Assembly: GCA_000181795.3 (NCBI GenBank)
Contig: CM012953.1
Span: 12,070,006-12,134,005, forward strand
Source of the DNA: Trichinella spiralis
Lineage: Eukaryota > Nematoda > Enoplea > Trichinellida > Trichinellidae
Direction: 5' to 3'
DNA: 64,000 bases
A program made the position numbers and the translations under genes. The notes beneath the pieces were generated by a model. It worked only from the letters and a program-made list of their open reading frames with translations. It was not told the origin of the DNA and searched no databases. Shown piece by piece: positions 46,441-60,624 of the stretch. Every line of letters begins with the position of its first letter. Position 1 is the stretch's first letter.

Positions 46441-49114
46441 AATTATGCTAATTTAAAAGGAAGAATTAAATTTTACGAAATATACAATTAACTTGCATGT
46501 TTCAATGTTTAAGCTTGAGTATTATTTGGAAAAAATCTTTGATTTTCAATAACTTAAATCTGAAATTTTACGTGATGCAGTTTAAAAATTACTCGCTTTT
46601 AAAGAGTTTGCTGTTTGAAATGGCAAATTTGTTATTTTTTATATTTCAAAATGTTGTGAGACTGAATTTAAAATATATTCATTCTTTCTTTAATCTTGAA
46701 AACTTTTTAATTTATGCTTTTTATAACTCAAAAGAATTGAATGAACAACAGAAGTAAAGCATTCGGATGAAAGTTTTTCAAAATAACCAATATTGAAGTT
46801 GAACAAAAGCTTATTTATGTAATTACTTTAATTGTTTGTCTGCATAAAGTGTTTACAATTTAAACAGTTGTAAACTTGAATTTGAAACATCTGGACAGGC
46901 GTTTCTCGATTTGTTGAATTGCATGTAAATTTAATTAAATTGCTTCTAATTTGTTATTTGATTATCAAATTCACTGCAATTATTTGTTTACTTTTGATCA
47001 AGTAATATTTTGAAAAAGTATCAAGCAATTCTAGATATTCTAAAGCAGGAAGGAGCACATTACACGTATCACAGATGTGAAACATTTTATTTGAAGTTGA
47101 TTTTTAGTTATAATATTTGTTTCATATTTTTGCAATTTTATTCCACTTTCTTTTATTTAATTATAGAAATTATTCACATGACAATATCTTGTAAAGTAAT
47201 GTATAAATATATTTACAAATGTAAACAATATTTTTACCTGCTTGACAAGGCAGTTTAATTCCCTTCTCACATTAGTGTAGCCAAGAATTCAATTATGTCA
47301 CATTATTAAATAAAGCACGATAACATACGCAATTGTATATTACGCAACATACGTAATACACTAAGCACATGCATGTAACGGTGACACTAGCGACTGCTAT
47401 TATTATCAAAATACTGGTGCATATTTTAATTAGCTTTCAACAGAAAGCATTTACAAATTTGAATTTGTCAGTAATTAAACATCAAATATACCAAAAGTTG
47501 AATATTAGCTTCTCTATCAAAAAATGCTTTGAAATATAAATGTCGCATTTGAATTTCAATGACAACAATAACGGTATTGTAGCATTTGGAATAAAATTTA
47601 CTGATTAAAATTTAATATTTCACTGATTTTTCTGTTTAATTTATTTTAAAAAAAAAGATTCAAAAAGGAGTTTCATTGAATAATGAATTGAATAAAGTAG
47701 AAAAAGAAATTGTTGAATAGGAGTAAAATTTTTCAACCGTAAATTTGTGACAGCTTTTATAATTAATAATTTTTATTTAAAATGCAATTTAATTTAGAAA
47801 ATCGAGTAAGTTATAAGTTGCATTTATTGTCGTTGAATATAAAATTTAAAGTGAACAATGCAAAATAGGCATGCCGAGTGAAGTACTTGATATATGCTAA
47901 ATAGGAAGGTTTTTAACAGCACTTCCTGTGGTCGATTGAAATAAATTATTGATCAGTTTCAACACTTCATAAACACAATTAAATCAGCTTATAGATTGTA
48001 TCGGAATAAGCGATTTATCAATGTGGCTGCTAATATTGGTGAATATAATTGATGGACTGCAAGTGAAAAGTCAGAAGACTGGTGAGCTTGCAAAAAAAAC
48101 ACCATTATAATTGATCAGAGTTAATTTCACAATTTACACTGGTGAAATAAGCGATTAGTCAGTGCACTGGTTTTTCTGCGCATGAACCCCGCCCAACCGG
48201 GTTGCTTGCATGGTGTTTATTTCAGTGGATAGCTGTTGACACGTTGCCCAATTGTGTCGTTACTTTTGCCCATAATTATCATTTCACACTGGAAAACAGC
48301 CAATCGAAATTGACTGCCCGTCGCCATTGCCGCAAACCGTCTCTGCGAACAGTTCACTTTTGAATCATCAATCTTTATTCAGTAAATAATTTGATTGCTT
48401 AATTTTTCATTTAAAAAATAAACATTTAAAATATATACATATAGAATGCATAGTTTTGGTAAAATATAATATAATTGCACAGTAGAATAGAGATAGACAG
48501 TTTTGTCAAACAAACAATAAGATGACGCGATTTGTGTGAATTAAAAGCGAAAATTGCCAACCAGCTTGGTAAGATTGGAAAGCTACTCAAACAGTAAAGT
48601 AAAGCATCCTCGAAGATCTCTTTTACATTTGTCAATTTGTTTAGCAAGACTGGTTGGTGAATTAGCGAATGCAATGTTGTTGCCCTTCTAATGTCACGCC
48701 CAGCTCCTCATCTCAAGTCATGCTACAATCAGACAGTTGTCAACGTTGATTTGTCCGACTAGGTTACGCTGACTTTTGTCGATCAAAACGCTGCTGATCC
48801 TGCTCTACAGTGAAAACAATTTCTGAATGCCGTTTTTCCCTTTTGCTGAACAAAGAACAATTTTCAAAAGCTTTCATTTTCCATTTTGACGCTCCACTTT
48901 TCCGCTACGTTGAAGCTTCAAATTCCATTTACTTCGTTTCATTGAAATCCATTTAGAGTGTTTTCTTCATTGATCGAGTGGGAATTTCCACTTCTTATAA
49001 GAAATTCACTTATTTTTCCAACTAGTCTTTGTCTCCTTTCATCCTCGTCCAAATCTCTGCATTATCAAATTCCCCCGCTGGATCATACCGATTATACATC
49101 GTCATTTGCAAAAC
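46441..49114. other. intergenic, 5' flank of the glutamate transporter
   Basis: No coding exon supported; the few frames are AT-rich noise. The last part (about 48170-48330 and 48680-49110) is less AT-rich and probably carries the promoter and 5'UTR of the transporter gene. An 11-bp palindrome CAACCGGGTTG is at about 48196. Confidence 0.5.
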
Positions 49115-52100
49115 ATGACCGAAACAGAAGAACAAAGCCGAATGTTGACATATGCGCAAGAACAGCAGCAGCAAAATTTGGATGCGAAATCTGAAAACCG
49201 ACTATCCATCAGTCCAACAAGAAATCGACGTTCAAAGCGATCTAGCTTTGTGAATACAGCTCGTACATTTGGTCATCGATGTCACTGGATTCGAGCTTGT
49301 CATATGGAAAAAGACAAGCTACTGCTATTGTTCACCGTTATTGCGTGTGTTCTTGGCCTTGTTCTTGGCATATGCTTGAGAGGCCGAAGTCCGGCGTTCA
49401 CACCGCGCGAATTGATGTATTTGCGATTTCCCGGCGAATTGTTTCTACGGATGCTTCAAATGCTAATTTTACCATTAATTGTCAGCAGCATTATCAGCAG
49501 TATAGCACAGCTGAACTCCAAAACTGCCGGAGAATTGGGTTTATATACTGTTCTGTATTATTTTACAACAACTTTGTTAGCCGTTGTTGAAGGAATCATC
49601 TTAGTGATGACAATTCGACCCGGAGACTGGTCCACAGACGTTAACATTGCTGATGATGCGCCTGAAGCAGCTCCGTGCTTAAGCAACGCAGTTGACACAA
49701 TTCTTGATCTCATCAGGTAAATTACTCTTTTATCATTTCGAGTTTATTAGGAAATTAGAAACAAAAAAATGTTTTGATGCGTGACAATTGACATTAGAAA
49801 TATTTCATTTTTCTGCAATAAGATTATTGTTGTTGTTTAATTTAAATTTATGATTTGAAGCTCAATTCTTCTCTGCCATACAATTAATACAATAGTTGTC
49901 AGATTGCAATTGTGGTCATTGATTTTACATTTATTTAGCAAAATAATTAATGTAATTGTGCAATTTAAAAATTGTTTTGCAAAATATGCAGTTTATGCCA
50001 AAGCTTTAGCGTAAATCAATTGAAGATGTATTTGATAAGCTTGCCTTGATTCAAGCTAATTTGAACACTCACACTATCTAAATACAACACCGAAGCTAGT
50101 GTTTGAATAAAATTTTCAAATATTCTTCAGTAATTGCTTAAAAATGAAATATTTTTATTATTCATTCGTGCAACAAATGAAAACTAAAGTCCATGCAAAA
50201 TGTATTTATTCAGGCTTGCTACTGCAGCTATTGATAATATTAAAATATCGCAACTGTGAATGGTATTTACGTAGAAAGTCTTTTCATGAGCATTGAAATG
50301 ATGATTCACTTGATTAATAAAGAGAAAAAATATAATTGTCAGGAGATAATTTTTATAAAAATTTGAAATACGCTTATTACGTCATTTTGATTATTAACAT
50401 TTTACTTCCGTTAACACTTCAAACCTGTTTCAATGAAAGGCAAGTGATTTTCTGCGTGAAACGTTGTGTACATGTTGACAGGAAAATTGTTTTAACTGGA
50501 TTTTATGTGTTTCGTCGTTGTTTTTCTTTTTTAAGCATCTTTCACTTTAAAACTCAATGCTCAACATTTGCAAACCTTGCAAAAACTTATCACCACTAGT
50601 CTGTTGACAGCATTGCTATTTCTCGCTTTCATCATCAAAAAAATAATTCACTTCAGGCAAAATATGTTCATAATTTATGCAATCGTTCTATTGCATACTG
50701 TAATCGTTTTCATGCAAAGAATTGAAAAATAAGAATAAGAAACTGTTTCTCAATTTCACAAAGCATAAGCTATTTAGAACAATTTTAAATTAGATGCTGT
50801 TTGACTTTTGATGAAACTTTTACTTCATATTTTTTATAAATACGAAATTGTCATATTTCTCTTTTGCAATTAGTCATATTATTAATTTAGAGTACTGTTA
50901 TGTTAAAAGAATCATTAACTACAAACTGATACATTTCTAATGCTCTATTATGTATCCTTGAATTCATTTTAAAGAAGCATTTTAAAGAAATTTATTAGTT
51001 TAATAAGCTGAAACAATCTGTGGTAAATTTTATTGTTGATTTTAATCTTTCATTGCTGCAGTGCAGGAGGAAGTATGCGGAAATGCTTATTTTTGCACAT
51101 CTGTGTATGCTAACGTTTGTATCGTGTTGAGCTATTTTCGTAATATTTTCATTCGTTATTCTTTCGTTCAAGCGACTGTTTCACAACTACAATTTATGAT
51201 TTTTGTTCTGGACATTGCTTTTAGTGTTTGGTAAAGTGGAAGAATAATGCTCATTCACAACATGTGCAACTGATGTGTTGATGCCAGTTATTGAACAATG
51301 AAACATTGGCGTATGTAAATATGTCAGTTGTGAAATGATGAGAATTGAAAACGGTCAGCCAGTGCTTTTATCCAAAGTATAAACTCTTTGACAGAATGCA
51401 AGCATTTATTGATTTTATTCGCATATCAAAACAATACTTCCAAATCAAAAGTAATCATCAGGGTTCTGTTCAATTATTATCACTGATACGCAATAACAAT
51501 AATGTTCAAACACATTCATATCTCGCAAAGAATTATAATTTCTTATTTAAAAACGTTTGACTTCTATTTTTGCATAACTTTTAAATAATCAAACATGTCT
51601 TCTTATACATATATATGCATATCTTCTTTTTCTATAAATTATATAATTTTGTAATATTAATAACATAATTAATTTGAATTTTTCTAATTTGAAATAAACA
51701 TCCGCTTTGTAATATATGATGCCGTAGTTAAGATTCATTCAATGACGAAATTTAAAGCTTAAAAAAAGCTAGAAATGTGCATCGGTGATTTTCAGCTGAC
51801 TTTTGTTTATGCTTTATTTGTTTACTTTGTTTGAATTTTGAGGCTTTTTAATACAATCAGTATTTTTTGCATTGGCTAGTTGAAGCTTATCAGCAGATAT
51901 GCAACGCCCAGTTCAAACGAGTACTTCAGTATTGAATTATTGTTAACACCTTAACGAATGATTAACTGCTTTAATAGCTGATCGCTGTTAAACCTTTTAA
52001 ATTACTGATTAACTTATAAAATAATATTTTGCAAAATTTGCTGATTTTGCAAATTTAACATAAATAGAATTATAAAATATGAGCTAAAATAGAAAGCAGG

Positions 52101-54776
52101 TTTTACTAGTAGTTGCTAATACAACAGGATTCAGAATTTGCTTTTGTAATATTGATTTTCACAAGAGAAACAATAATCTATTTATTACAATTCGTACCTG
52201 TTCGTATTAGTAAATACATACATGCATAATGCTGCTCTTATTTTCATGTTATTATTCAATTTTACATCAACCGTAGCACTGAAAGAGAAAGTTTTATGTT
52301 TCAAATTAAATGAATTTATATGCGATACACAATAAGCTTTATAAATGTTTATAAATTATGTTACAGTATGGTATTTAAAATGTGATTTAAAAGATTATAG
52401 CTTTTAAGATTTTCAGAAGCATAAAAAACACAAACACTATTTCTTTAAGAAAAACTTTTGCGTGTGCTGTAGAAAGCTTGGAATAAACATAGCATATATA
52501 AATTTTTGTCATACAAAGCTAATTTGAAATAAAAACCTTTTAATTTTATTCTGCTCAAACAAAATTTATATGTATAAGATTAATCAATTCGAGTATAATT
52601 TGAAAAAAAGTTTGAAAATAAAAAAATAATTGATAAATTTTCATGTCTGTATTACTGGTTATTATTAGGTGATATTCTTTGATAAATGCATGGGAATAAT
52701 TTGTTTCCTATTTGTTTTAGGAATTTATTTCCTGAAAATCTTATCGAAGCCTGCTTTCAAAGCGTATAACAAATTTAAAAAAGTGTCGATCACTTGATGA
52801 ATAAAAATGCTGCTTTAGGTTAAAACATGCATGACATTTAGCAATGTTTCTTCTGGTGGAAATGGTACTTACAAAATTCCGACCGAGATTGTTATGCAAC
52901 TCAGTCAAGGTTAGTGATGAAATTCGTTGTATTTTTTCATTTTTTTATGAATCAAAGCACTGTTGGAAACTTTTAGAAGAAAAAGATTTACTCCTCGAAG
53001 CCCCGCAAACGCGTTTAGGCAAAGGGATGAATATTCTTGGTCTTATTTTCTTCTCGGTAGTGTTTGGATTGTTTATCAGTCTTCAAGAAGAGGAAGGAGA
53101 ACCACTGAGAGATTTTTTCAAATCTCTCGAAAGCGTCATGATGAAAATGATTGCTGTTGTCATTTGGTAATTTAGAGTAGAAAATAATTAAAATCACCCT
53201 CTTCATAATTCAAAATTTAATGAAATATCTGAGGTGGTGGAAAATAATTTCCAAATTTTACAGCAAATTTTCTTTTTTTCATTTTTGCCATATTTTATCA
53301 ATTTCGTTTGTTTCGTTTTTGTTTCACATTGAACAACATAATAATATCATTGGCATCCACATCTAACAAATTAGACACATAACAACCAGTTTAATATAAA
53401 TGTCAAACAATATAAATGAGACTTTCACTTTTAATGTGCAGAAAATGATCCAAATTGTAGGTATGCACCTGCAGGAATTATTTTTCTTACTGCTCATCAA
53501 ATAGTTGTATTCAAAGACCCAGTCAAAGAGCTGCAAAGATTAGTTGGCTATATGATAACAGTGCTAAGTGGGCTAGCAATTCATGCATTTGTCATTTTAC
53601 CACTTATAATGCTTCTTGTTGCTCGGCGTAATCCAATAAAATATGCATATGGAATACTGCCAGCTCTTTTGACCGCACTTGGGACATCATCGAGGTAAAT
53701 TCATTTTCTGTTTAAACGGCTTTACAAACTTTATTCAATGAAAATTTTCCAGTTCGGCAACACTACCTCTGACAATCAAATGCTGTGAAAAAAATAATGG
53801 GGTAGATCCGAGAGTAACGCGCTTCGTCTTGCCTCTTGGTGCTACAATTAACATGGATGGAACGGCACTGTATGAAGCTGTCGCAGCATTATACATAGCA
53901 CAGACATTAAAAATTGATCTGTCATTTGGTCATGTTATACTTGTCAGGTAAAATTGCAAAAAGATATTTTTCTCGATACTTTCTAAAATGGAACGTCGAA
54001 AATTATTTTAATATTTATTAAATAACATATTTAAGATGAATAAATCATTCACTCATAAATCAGCTTGAATAAGCAGTGCAGTTAGTACTCACTGCCCAAA
54101 AGTAACATTCAATAATGATACTATTTGAAATCTTTAATAATTTAATCTATTATCTACAAATTAATAATATTTTGAATACTTAAGGAAAAGATTTTCAACA
54201 TCTCTCTTCTATGATTTTAATAATAATAATAATGTATTATTGAAAAATACTCAAAAATAGAATGAATATAAAATACAAATATAGAAAATAGTGAATTGGT
54301 AATCAATAAACTGATTTATTAGCATATAATATATTTTATAAATTTTCTTTTCTACTACGTTAAAATTTTTATAGTTTGACAGCTACATTAGCAAGCATTG
54401 GTGCAGCCGGCATCCCGCAAGCTGGAATTGTTACAATGCTTATGGTGCTCATGGCCATTGGTCTACCAACAAAATATTTCATTCTCATCATTCCGGTCGA
54501 TTGGTTTCTGTAAGCTACAACAATCATGATAAAAGGTAAAACAAAAGCAACAATCAAAAGGTTTTCAATTTCAGGGATCGAATCCGAACCACGGTGAACG
54601 TTTTCGGTGACAGTTTGGGAGCCGGTGTGGTGCACAAATTATGCATAAATTATCTGATCAAATCTGATGAAGAACGTGCTAGAAAATATTCGGTTATTGA
54701 TGGTCAGTTTAGCAGAAAAAGAATCTGTTCAACAAGCAACGCTGAGGCTGATTCAACTCAACTCTCAGCATTGTAA
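49115..54776 (+). CDS. excitatory amino acid transporter (SLC1 family, EAAT/GLT)
   Basis: Eight exons (49115-49716, 52721-52763, 52819-52909, 52977-53166, 53461-53694, 53753-53947, 54375-54509, 54575-54776) join in phase to 563 residues, typical of EAATs. The protein takes up glutamate/aspartate with 3 Na+ and 1 H+, exporting K+, at the plasma membrane. Seen: a polar N-terminus with a poly-Gln run, TM1 after [27 protein letters not shown], an extracellular loop with two N-glycosylation sites (NVS, NGT), HP1 serine-rich GTSSSSATLP, the [10 protein letters not shown] sodium-site motif, AALYIAQ, HP2 [11 protein letters not shown], and [13 protein letters not shown] with the substrate-side arginine. 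The ATG at 49115 was chosen over the upstream TTG. Intron 1 is 3 kb. Poly(A) signal AATAAA at 54937. Convergent with GrpE. Confidence 0.95.
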
Positions 54777-55170
54777 AAAATGTGCTCATTGCATACATTT
54801 ACAAAATTTGTCCTTCCATCTCATGGCAAAAACGAGATAGAAAATCTGAACGTGTTGTTTATGGTTTTAGCAAAATCACACACATTTTAATTATGGATAG
54901 TAATCAATTGAACTAATGTTGATTTATTATTTTGTAAATAAAATTAAATTAAAAAGCCTATCAAAGTTAAATTTTTCAATCGATTTAATTTCATCAACAA
55001 TTGAAAAATAATTTCTTGCAAAAATATTAAACTTCAATTTGCATATTAAATTATTCAACTAAAAGCTCTTCATAAATTCTTCCATTAATCAGTAATTTAT
55101 TAAAACTTTATAAACAAAAAAATTTATGAACAAATATAAAATTCCATTTTTAATGACGACAATTAAAAAA
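54777..55170. other. convergent 3' flanks of EAAT and GrpE genes
   Basis: This 394-bp spacer between two stop codons is AT-rich, with the EAAT poly(A) signal at 54937. Nothing else seen. Confidence 0.6.
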
Positions 55171-56522
55171 CTACAACTGAGCCTTAACAACTCCAACCTG
55201 TGCGGCTCTTAAACATCGTTGGTGAAGCATGTAGCCTATTTTTTGAACAACTGCTACAGTCCCTGGCTCTTTTACTGGATCGGGTACTTCAAAAACTGCT
55301 TCATGAAAATTAGGATTGAATTTCTCATTTATAGGATTCACTGGCGTAACCCCATATTTCTGAAAGATTTTCAAAAGTTGTGTATTTGTCAACAGCACTC
55401 CATCATGTAAATTTTTCAATTCTGGTTGACTATTCTTTAAAACTTCTTCAGAAACTGAATCAGCTGCGAGACGCAAAATATCGGCAATCTAAAATAAAAA
55501 AAGCAAATTATTTAAGTGCATTCTACAATTATGAAAAATAAACAGACATTTTAAATTCACATAATATACTTTACAGTGCACATAAAACCCTGAACATCAA
55601 ATACTATTATAAACTACCGTAATTGATCACAAACAATTAAAAATTCACATTCCGAGACGCTAGTTTTTTAAATGCAAAATATTCTTCAGTGCGAATAAAT
55701 TCAACTTAATATTTAAATGTTAATTATTTAAAAAAATACGGAAAAATTAGATAACATTTATTTGTTTTTCCTAATTTGATGTAAAGTTAAAAACGGTTTC
55801 TTTAATAAATTCGATTTCATACTTCCAAAAGATCTTTGCAAAATGCCTGTAAACTGAATAACTTGACTTCTTCAAGTTGACGGACCATTCGAGCTCGCAA
55901 GTTTTCATTCTCTGCCAAAGATCTCTTGTACTTGTCCTAATCAAAGCCCAATAACATTAAACGAGAAAAATTACATTTTACATTAGCATGCTACATATTA
56001 CATAAAAATCGAACTAATGCGAATAATTAAATAAAAATAATGTATAACGAACATGCTTCATGCAGAAATGATATTATTAATTAATTATAGCAAGTTTAGA
56101 ATGCTAAAAAATAACAAATGTACATTTATCAGCATTACATACAAGCACACTGTAAGCATTATACGTGCCTCTAATTCTTTCATTTTCTTTTCCAACTGAA
56201 CATTTTTATCATTCAAGGCAGCAGAAGCCTCCGCTGCTTCCTTATCCGAATCAGCATTGCAAGTCTGTGGACCATCTCCATCCTTTTTAGATTTATCTGC
56301 GACAATAGTTTCTTCATGTGACTGTGCAGAATAGTACTTCAGTGTTCGTGCAGAATAAACAGGTGCACTCAAAAATGGTCTTCTGTAAATGTTTTTAAAC
56401 TTAATTATAAAAATTTATCAAGTGCTTGCTCATTACTTTGTGCATGAGGGACAAAAATTTGAACCGTAACGAACAACCTTTTGAAATACATTGCAGGTTA
56501 TCATTAAACGGCTGCACGACAT
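55171..56522 (-). CDS. GRPEL1: mitochondrial GrpE homologue, HSP70 nucleotide-exchange factor
   Basis: Four exons (56522-56437, 56382-56151, 55936-55823, 55488-55171) join in phase to 249 residues. GrpE releases ADP from mitochondrial HSP70 in the presequence-import motor and matrix folding. Visible: a basic N-terminal targeting sequence with few acidic residues (MSCSRLMITCNVFQKVVRYG), an acidic Lys-rich linker, the coiled-coil long helix (LEKKMKELEAR to DKYKRSLAENENLRAR), KLFSLQAFCKDLLE, and the C-terminal beta domain ending HEAVFEVPD and PGTVAVVQKIGYML, then GVVKAQL. The donor after ARIMLT (GTGTGC) was chosen because the alternative breaks the frame. The ATG follows a TGTTTAAG acceptor by 10 nt. 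Confidence 0.94.
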
Positions 56523-57660
56523 TTTGTGTTTTCTTAAACAAAACCAATGAAAAATAGTAGAAATCGAGTTAAAAAAAGATACATTGTAATAAATATGATG
56601 TTCTACACTTTAGTTAAGATTTAGTTTGAAGGTGGCTGCATCATCCGACACAGATCCTATATGAAGTTAGCAAATAAAATTCTCTTTAAGTTACTAAAAA
56701 TTAAAACATTCTGAAAAAGTAACCATACATACATACAACGCACTATATATATATGGATTATGATAACATTGTAACTGAAAAAATTTTGAAATCATACTAA
56801 AAAGCATTTTTTATAAAATGCCACTGAAAAACAATTTAAAATAAATGTGATTCAATAATTTATAAAAATTATAATTTATGAAAAAAATTCTAGCAAATTA
56901 TAAAAACCTAAACAGCTCTATTTATCCAATATTCTGACACTTTTCGACAACGAAAATTATTACTAACATAACATTTTCTTATTTCAATTATTGCGTGAAA
57001 TGTCTGTGAAATGGTAAGATGAAAAATATTTCAAAAATCATGAATTACTATAAATCAGAATGCATAACATAAAGCATGATGGTAGTTAGTAATGAGGCTG
57101 TAATAACACAGTATGACCAAAATGAAATAAAGGTTTGTTCTCATTAGTGAGCTTCTGAAAGTTACTAAAAAGAATCATTTTTCATTGAAAAATGCAACAT
57201 AAGATTAAAATTGTAAGAAAATATTTCAGTGCAATTTTTTAGCGGATCCTACTTAAGTCTGTGAGCTACTTTACTGAGACTGAAATGCAAATAATCAGTA
57301 TTCATACTAAAGATGATAAGAATATTAAAATACATTTAAAGTGCATCTTTTGCATAATAATAAATAAGAAAACATTGACAAAATGCAATATGAGCGTTCA
57401 CTTGAGTTGCTTTGCTAAACCAAGATGAATTTTGGGGCAACAAGTATTTTTGAGTTCTGATTTAGTTGAAATTTAAAAGAAATTTTAGATTTAATTTTAG
57501 AAAATCAAATGTTTAGAAAAAATGCATAATGTGTGGGAAAATATCATATTTGTAGTGCTCTTTTGGACTGCGTTGGATCTACTCGTATTGTTAACACGTT
57601 TAGCACGTTAATAACAATATACAAGATGAAAGCATTACAGATTACATATTATTAAGATTA
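56523..57660. other. AT-rich intergenic region
   Basis: No gene seen in either strand; a few short ATAT runs (for example near 56745). Composition changes to GC-richer DNA at about 57660 where the second retroelement remnant starts. Confidence 0.6.
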
Positions 57661-57679
57661 CAAGATTAACAATACACCT

Positions 57680-59560
57680 CGGTTTGGTGCTTCTGAACGT
57701 TGTTGTGATTTCAGTTGTACTGTCTGTTGTTTCTGCTTCCCATTTTGTTCCTCCTCTTTTCGAAGATCTCACTTCTGTACTTTCGTTTGTCTTTTATCTC
57801 TTCTGGACTAGCATAACGACCGCGATCTACGTGACTATCGAGGTACCTCACCTTCTGGCCTTTCGGGTATTATACGATACTGGTCCAGTTTTTCAATTAC
57901 TGCCGGAATGTATCTCTTTTCGTCTAAGTATTTCTTGATGTATACTGGTTCGTTTGAGTGGAAAGCTCTTGTTTTCTTATGATTCTCCGTATTTCTCTAA
58001 TGAATATTTTCCCTTTTCCATGATATTGCAGTGCTGTCGAGATGCGGGTTTTTTGTTCTTCATCTGTGATGCATTAGCAATTCTGCTGGACTCAATCCTG
58101 TTTTGCTGTTTGGGGTTATTTGTTGGCTTAGCATGAATTTTGCAAGATGTAAATTCCAGTTTCCTTTTACTATTATTTTTAGTGCTTGTACCATGAGCTC
58201 AGCCTGCCAGTTTGAAGCTGGTGATACGGAGCGGTTGTAGCATATCTGATTGAGTTGGAAACAATGAAATAATGAAATTCGTTTGACGTAAATGCTGTAT
58301 TGTGTGAGTGGCTGTCCTGGATAAAATGACCCACTTGGTCACATGTCCAACAGGTGTGGCGGTCGCTGCTTTGCCGACAGCTTTGTTTTTACTGTGGCGT
58401 TGATTTCTCCTGCTAGCAGCTCTTTCACTTTCATTGCTAGCTTGTCTATGTCGCTTGGCTGCTCCGCGTGTATCGCTGCCACTGCCCCTGTTTTTGTCTC
58501 GTCCTCATGATCTGAGGTTTCCTTCCAAGCGTCGGCTGACACAACTGCGTTAGAGGCGGTGACTTGATTTATCATGATCTTCTTGCGAACCCTCTTTTCA
58601 AAGCTATCTGGTAATATTGTAAACTTAATCATGTCCTGGTGGATTTCGGCTTTGAATTTTTGTAGCAGAATGTCATCTGCTTGATCTTTCAACTGTGGGA
58701 ACGCCTTGGGGAGTAATCGTTTCAACGTACTCTTCGACACTCTCGTTTTTCCGTTGTCGCCGGTTAATAAATTCATTCATGTATGGTCCCTCTGAGCTAT
58801 TTACATCGAATATTCTAAACAGTGTCAATTTCAACTTATCATAATCGTCAATCTCTTCCACTTCCATCGCCGATAACACGTCCCCCATGGCTTCGTCCAT
58901 GTGGTATTGCACCGTAGCAGCTCTATGGTTATCAGGAACATCTGCCGCTCGGAAGTACCTTTCCAAGCGGATGAACCAACGTTCGACATCAAAAGACTGC
59001 GTAAGCGCTTCCGGCGGCATTATCCAAAGTGGATTCTCTAAAATCCTGCCGTGCTCACCAATTTTAGCGCTGCCCGGTGCCTTGTCCATTATACACGATA
59101 CAGGTATTATGTTTAATGGCTAATCTGAATGTATACAGATATCGTAATGCCCGCTGGCGCCACTCGCAGGCTTTATTCACCACACACTCGCACATATATT
59201 ACTTCCTTTTTCTGGACCCTATAAAAACGCATTTGATGTTCAGGTACCATCGCCACAGAGGCACTGGCAATTATTTTTGCTGGGAACTGGGACTTTTGGA
59301 ACCACATATGACGGCGGAAGAACGGAATTGTATCTGCACATCTTACTAATATTTTTGTAGGCCTACGCATCGTAGGGAACGCGGCAAAGTTGATTGCTCA
59401 CGGAGCTGCGGTTCTGCTATCTTGATTGTCATTGCTGTATTCCTCTCCGTTGTTTTTGTGTATAGTAAACACTTAACCCTTCGTGATGGTCCGTAATTAT
59501 ACCGCAATAGCGCAATCCAATACCACAGACAATGTCGCCTAGAATGCTACGTTGCAGTCT
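57680..59560 (-). mobile_element. truncated Ty3/mdg4-type retrotransposon with gag remnant
   Basis: The minus strand encodes a gag-type capsid protein. One frame runs from 59089 to about 58745 and continues in another frame from about 58775 to 58339. A nucleocapsid zinc knuckle follows in a third frame at about 58357-58315, with its final cysteine changed. Below 58300 only a Lys/Gln/Arg-rich linker-like translation remains; no protease, reverse transcriptase or integrase is recognisable. About 65 nt upstream of gag the palindrome TGGCGCCA (59155-59162) could be a tRNA primer-binding site, preceded on the minus strand by an AATAAAG poly(A)-like signal, so 59163-59560 may be the remains of the 5' LTR. 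At least two frameshifts make it inactive. Limits are estimated from GC content. Confidence 0.72.
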
Positions 59561-60624
59561 GCAATTAAGCGCTTATATATGAACTTTGTTTCAAAATAAG
59601 AAAATATTTGGCAAAATCTGATGCGTTGAATAGACGTGTTTTTTTTGTGTTATTGGGTTCTGTTTACTTTGAATAGTCATATTATTTGTTTAAGCGTTTT
59701 TATTATTATTTAGTAGATCTAGTAAGGTTTGGTCCTCATCGGTGTAAACTGGCTGAACAAACCCACACGATACACAGTAAAACCCAAATAAGTTAATCTA
59801 AAAAATTACAAAGTGCATTCAATTTGAAATTTGACAAGCTTCAGTAATGTTCAGTAAGTTAGATTAGAATTTTTCACATTAATACTGATTATATATATTG
59901 CATTATTATTATTATTTAATTTGCATTATAAGATTATTTCATATCTCTGGCAGAGTGCTACCACCGAACAGCGCGATTCAATTTTGAATGCCCTTATTTT
60001 ACTCAAAAAGTCTATTCAATTTATTTGATGTGAGACTGTTTCATACTAAAATACTAACTTAATCAATGAACTCATGAATGAATTTTAATTCTGAGATTTC
60101 GCGAACTGCAAACGCATAAGAAAAAACTTGGTTAAAAAAGACAGCGAATATAGTATTAATTACATTACAATTTTAAAGGAACCGTCTGCTTTTTATAACT
60201 AATTATCTGACAAATCCGTGCTTACGCCAGCAAAAATGTTATTTCAAATTATTAAAATTAATAAGCAAAAATTATGTAAATATTTAATAAAGTATATTTG
60301 TTTATTTCTATTTAAGCTAAAATTTCAAAATTAAACTTAATTATTAGAATTACAGTATTCTTATTTGTAAATCAAGCAAAACTAAAATTTTGCGTACATT
60401 ATTTGCTTGCAGTAAATAAGTTGTTCATCTATTTGTCTGTTGTCTTTCAATCTATAATATCACTTTTATAATGTTTTTACATTGCTTATTTGTACATAAC
60501 GAAAGTTTGTATTCACTTTACAATTCACAATTGATACGCTTTGAAAATGACAGCATTTTTGTCTTTTTCTTTTGTTTTGCATTTGGTTGGTATTTTGTAA
60601 TTTATAATTTTAAGCTTATTCATC
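59561..60624. other. intergenic, upstream of SUZ12-like gene
   Basis: AT-rich with no recognised exon. It ends with a TATAATTTTAAG acceptor (60614) 10 nt before the SUZ12-like ATG. Confidence 0.55.

Noticed and set aside
54575-54590. tRNA B-box-like GGATCGAATCCGAACC
   Set aside because: It is coding sequence of the EAAT last exon (DRIRT), and no tRNA stem or A box surrounds it.
57684-58136. Hydrophobic plus-strand frames resembling a membrane protein
   Set aside because: They lie antisense to the minus-strand retroelement remnant, and a Lys/Gln-rich linker on the minus strand explains the composition.
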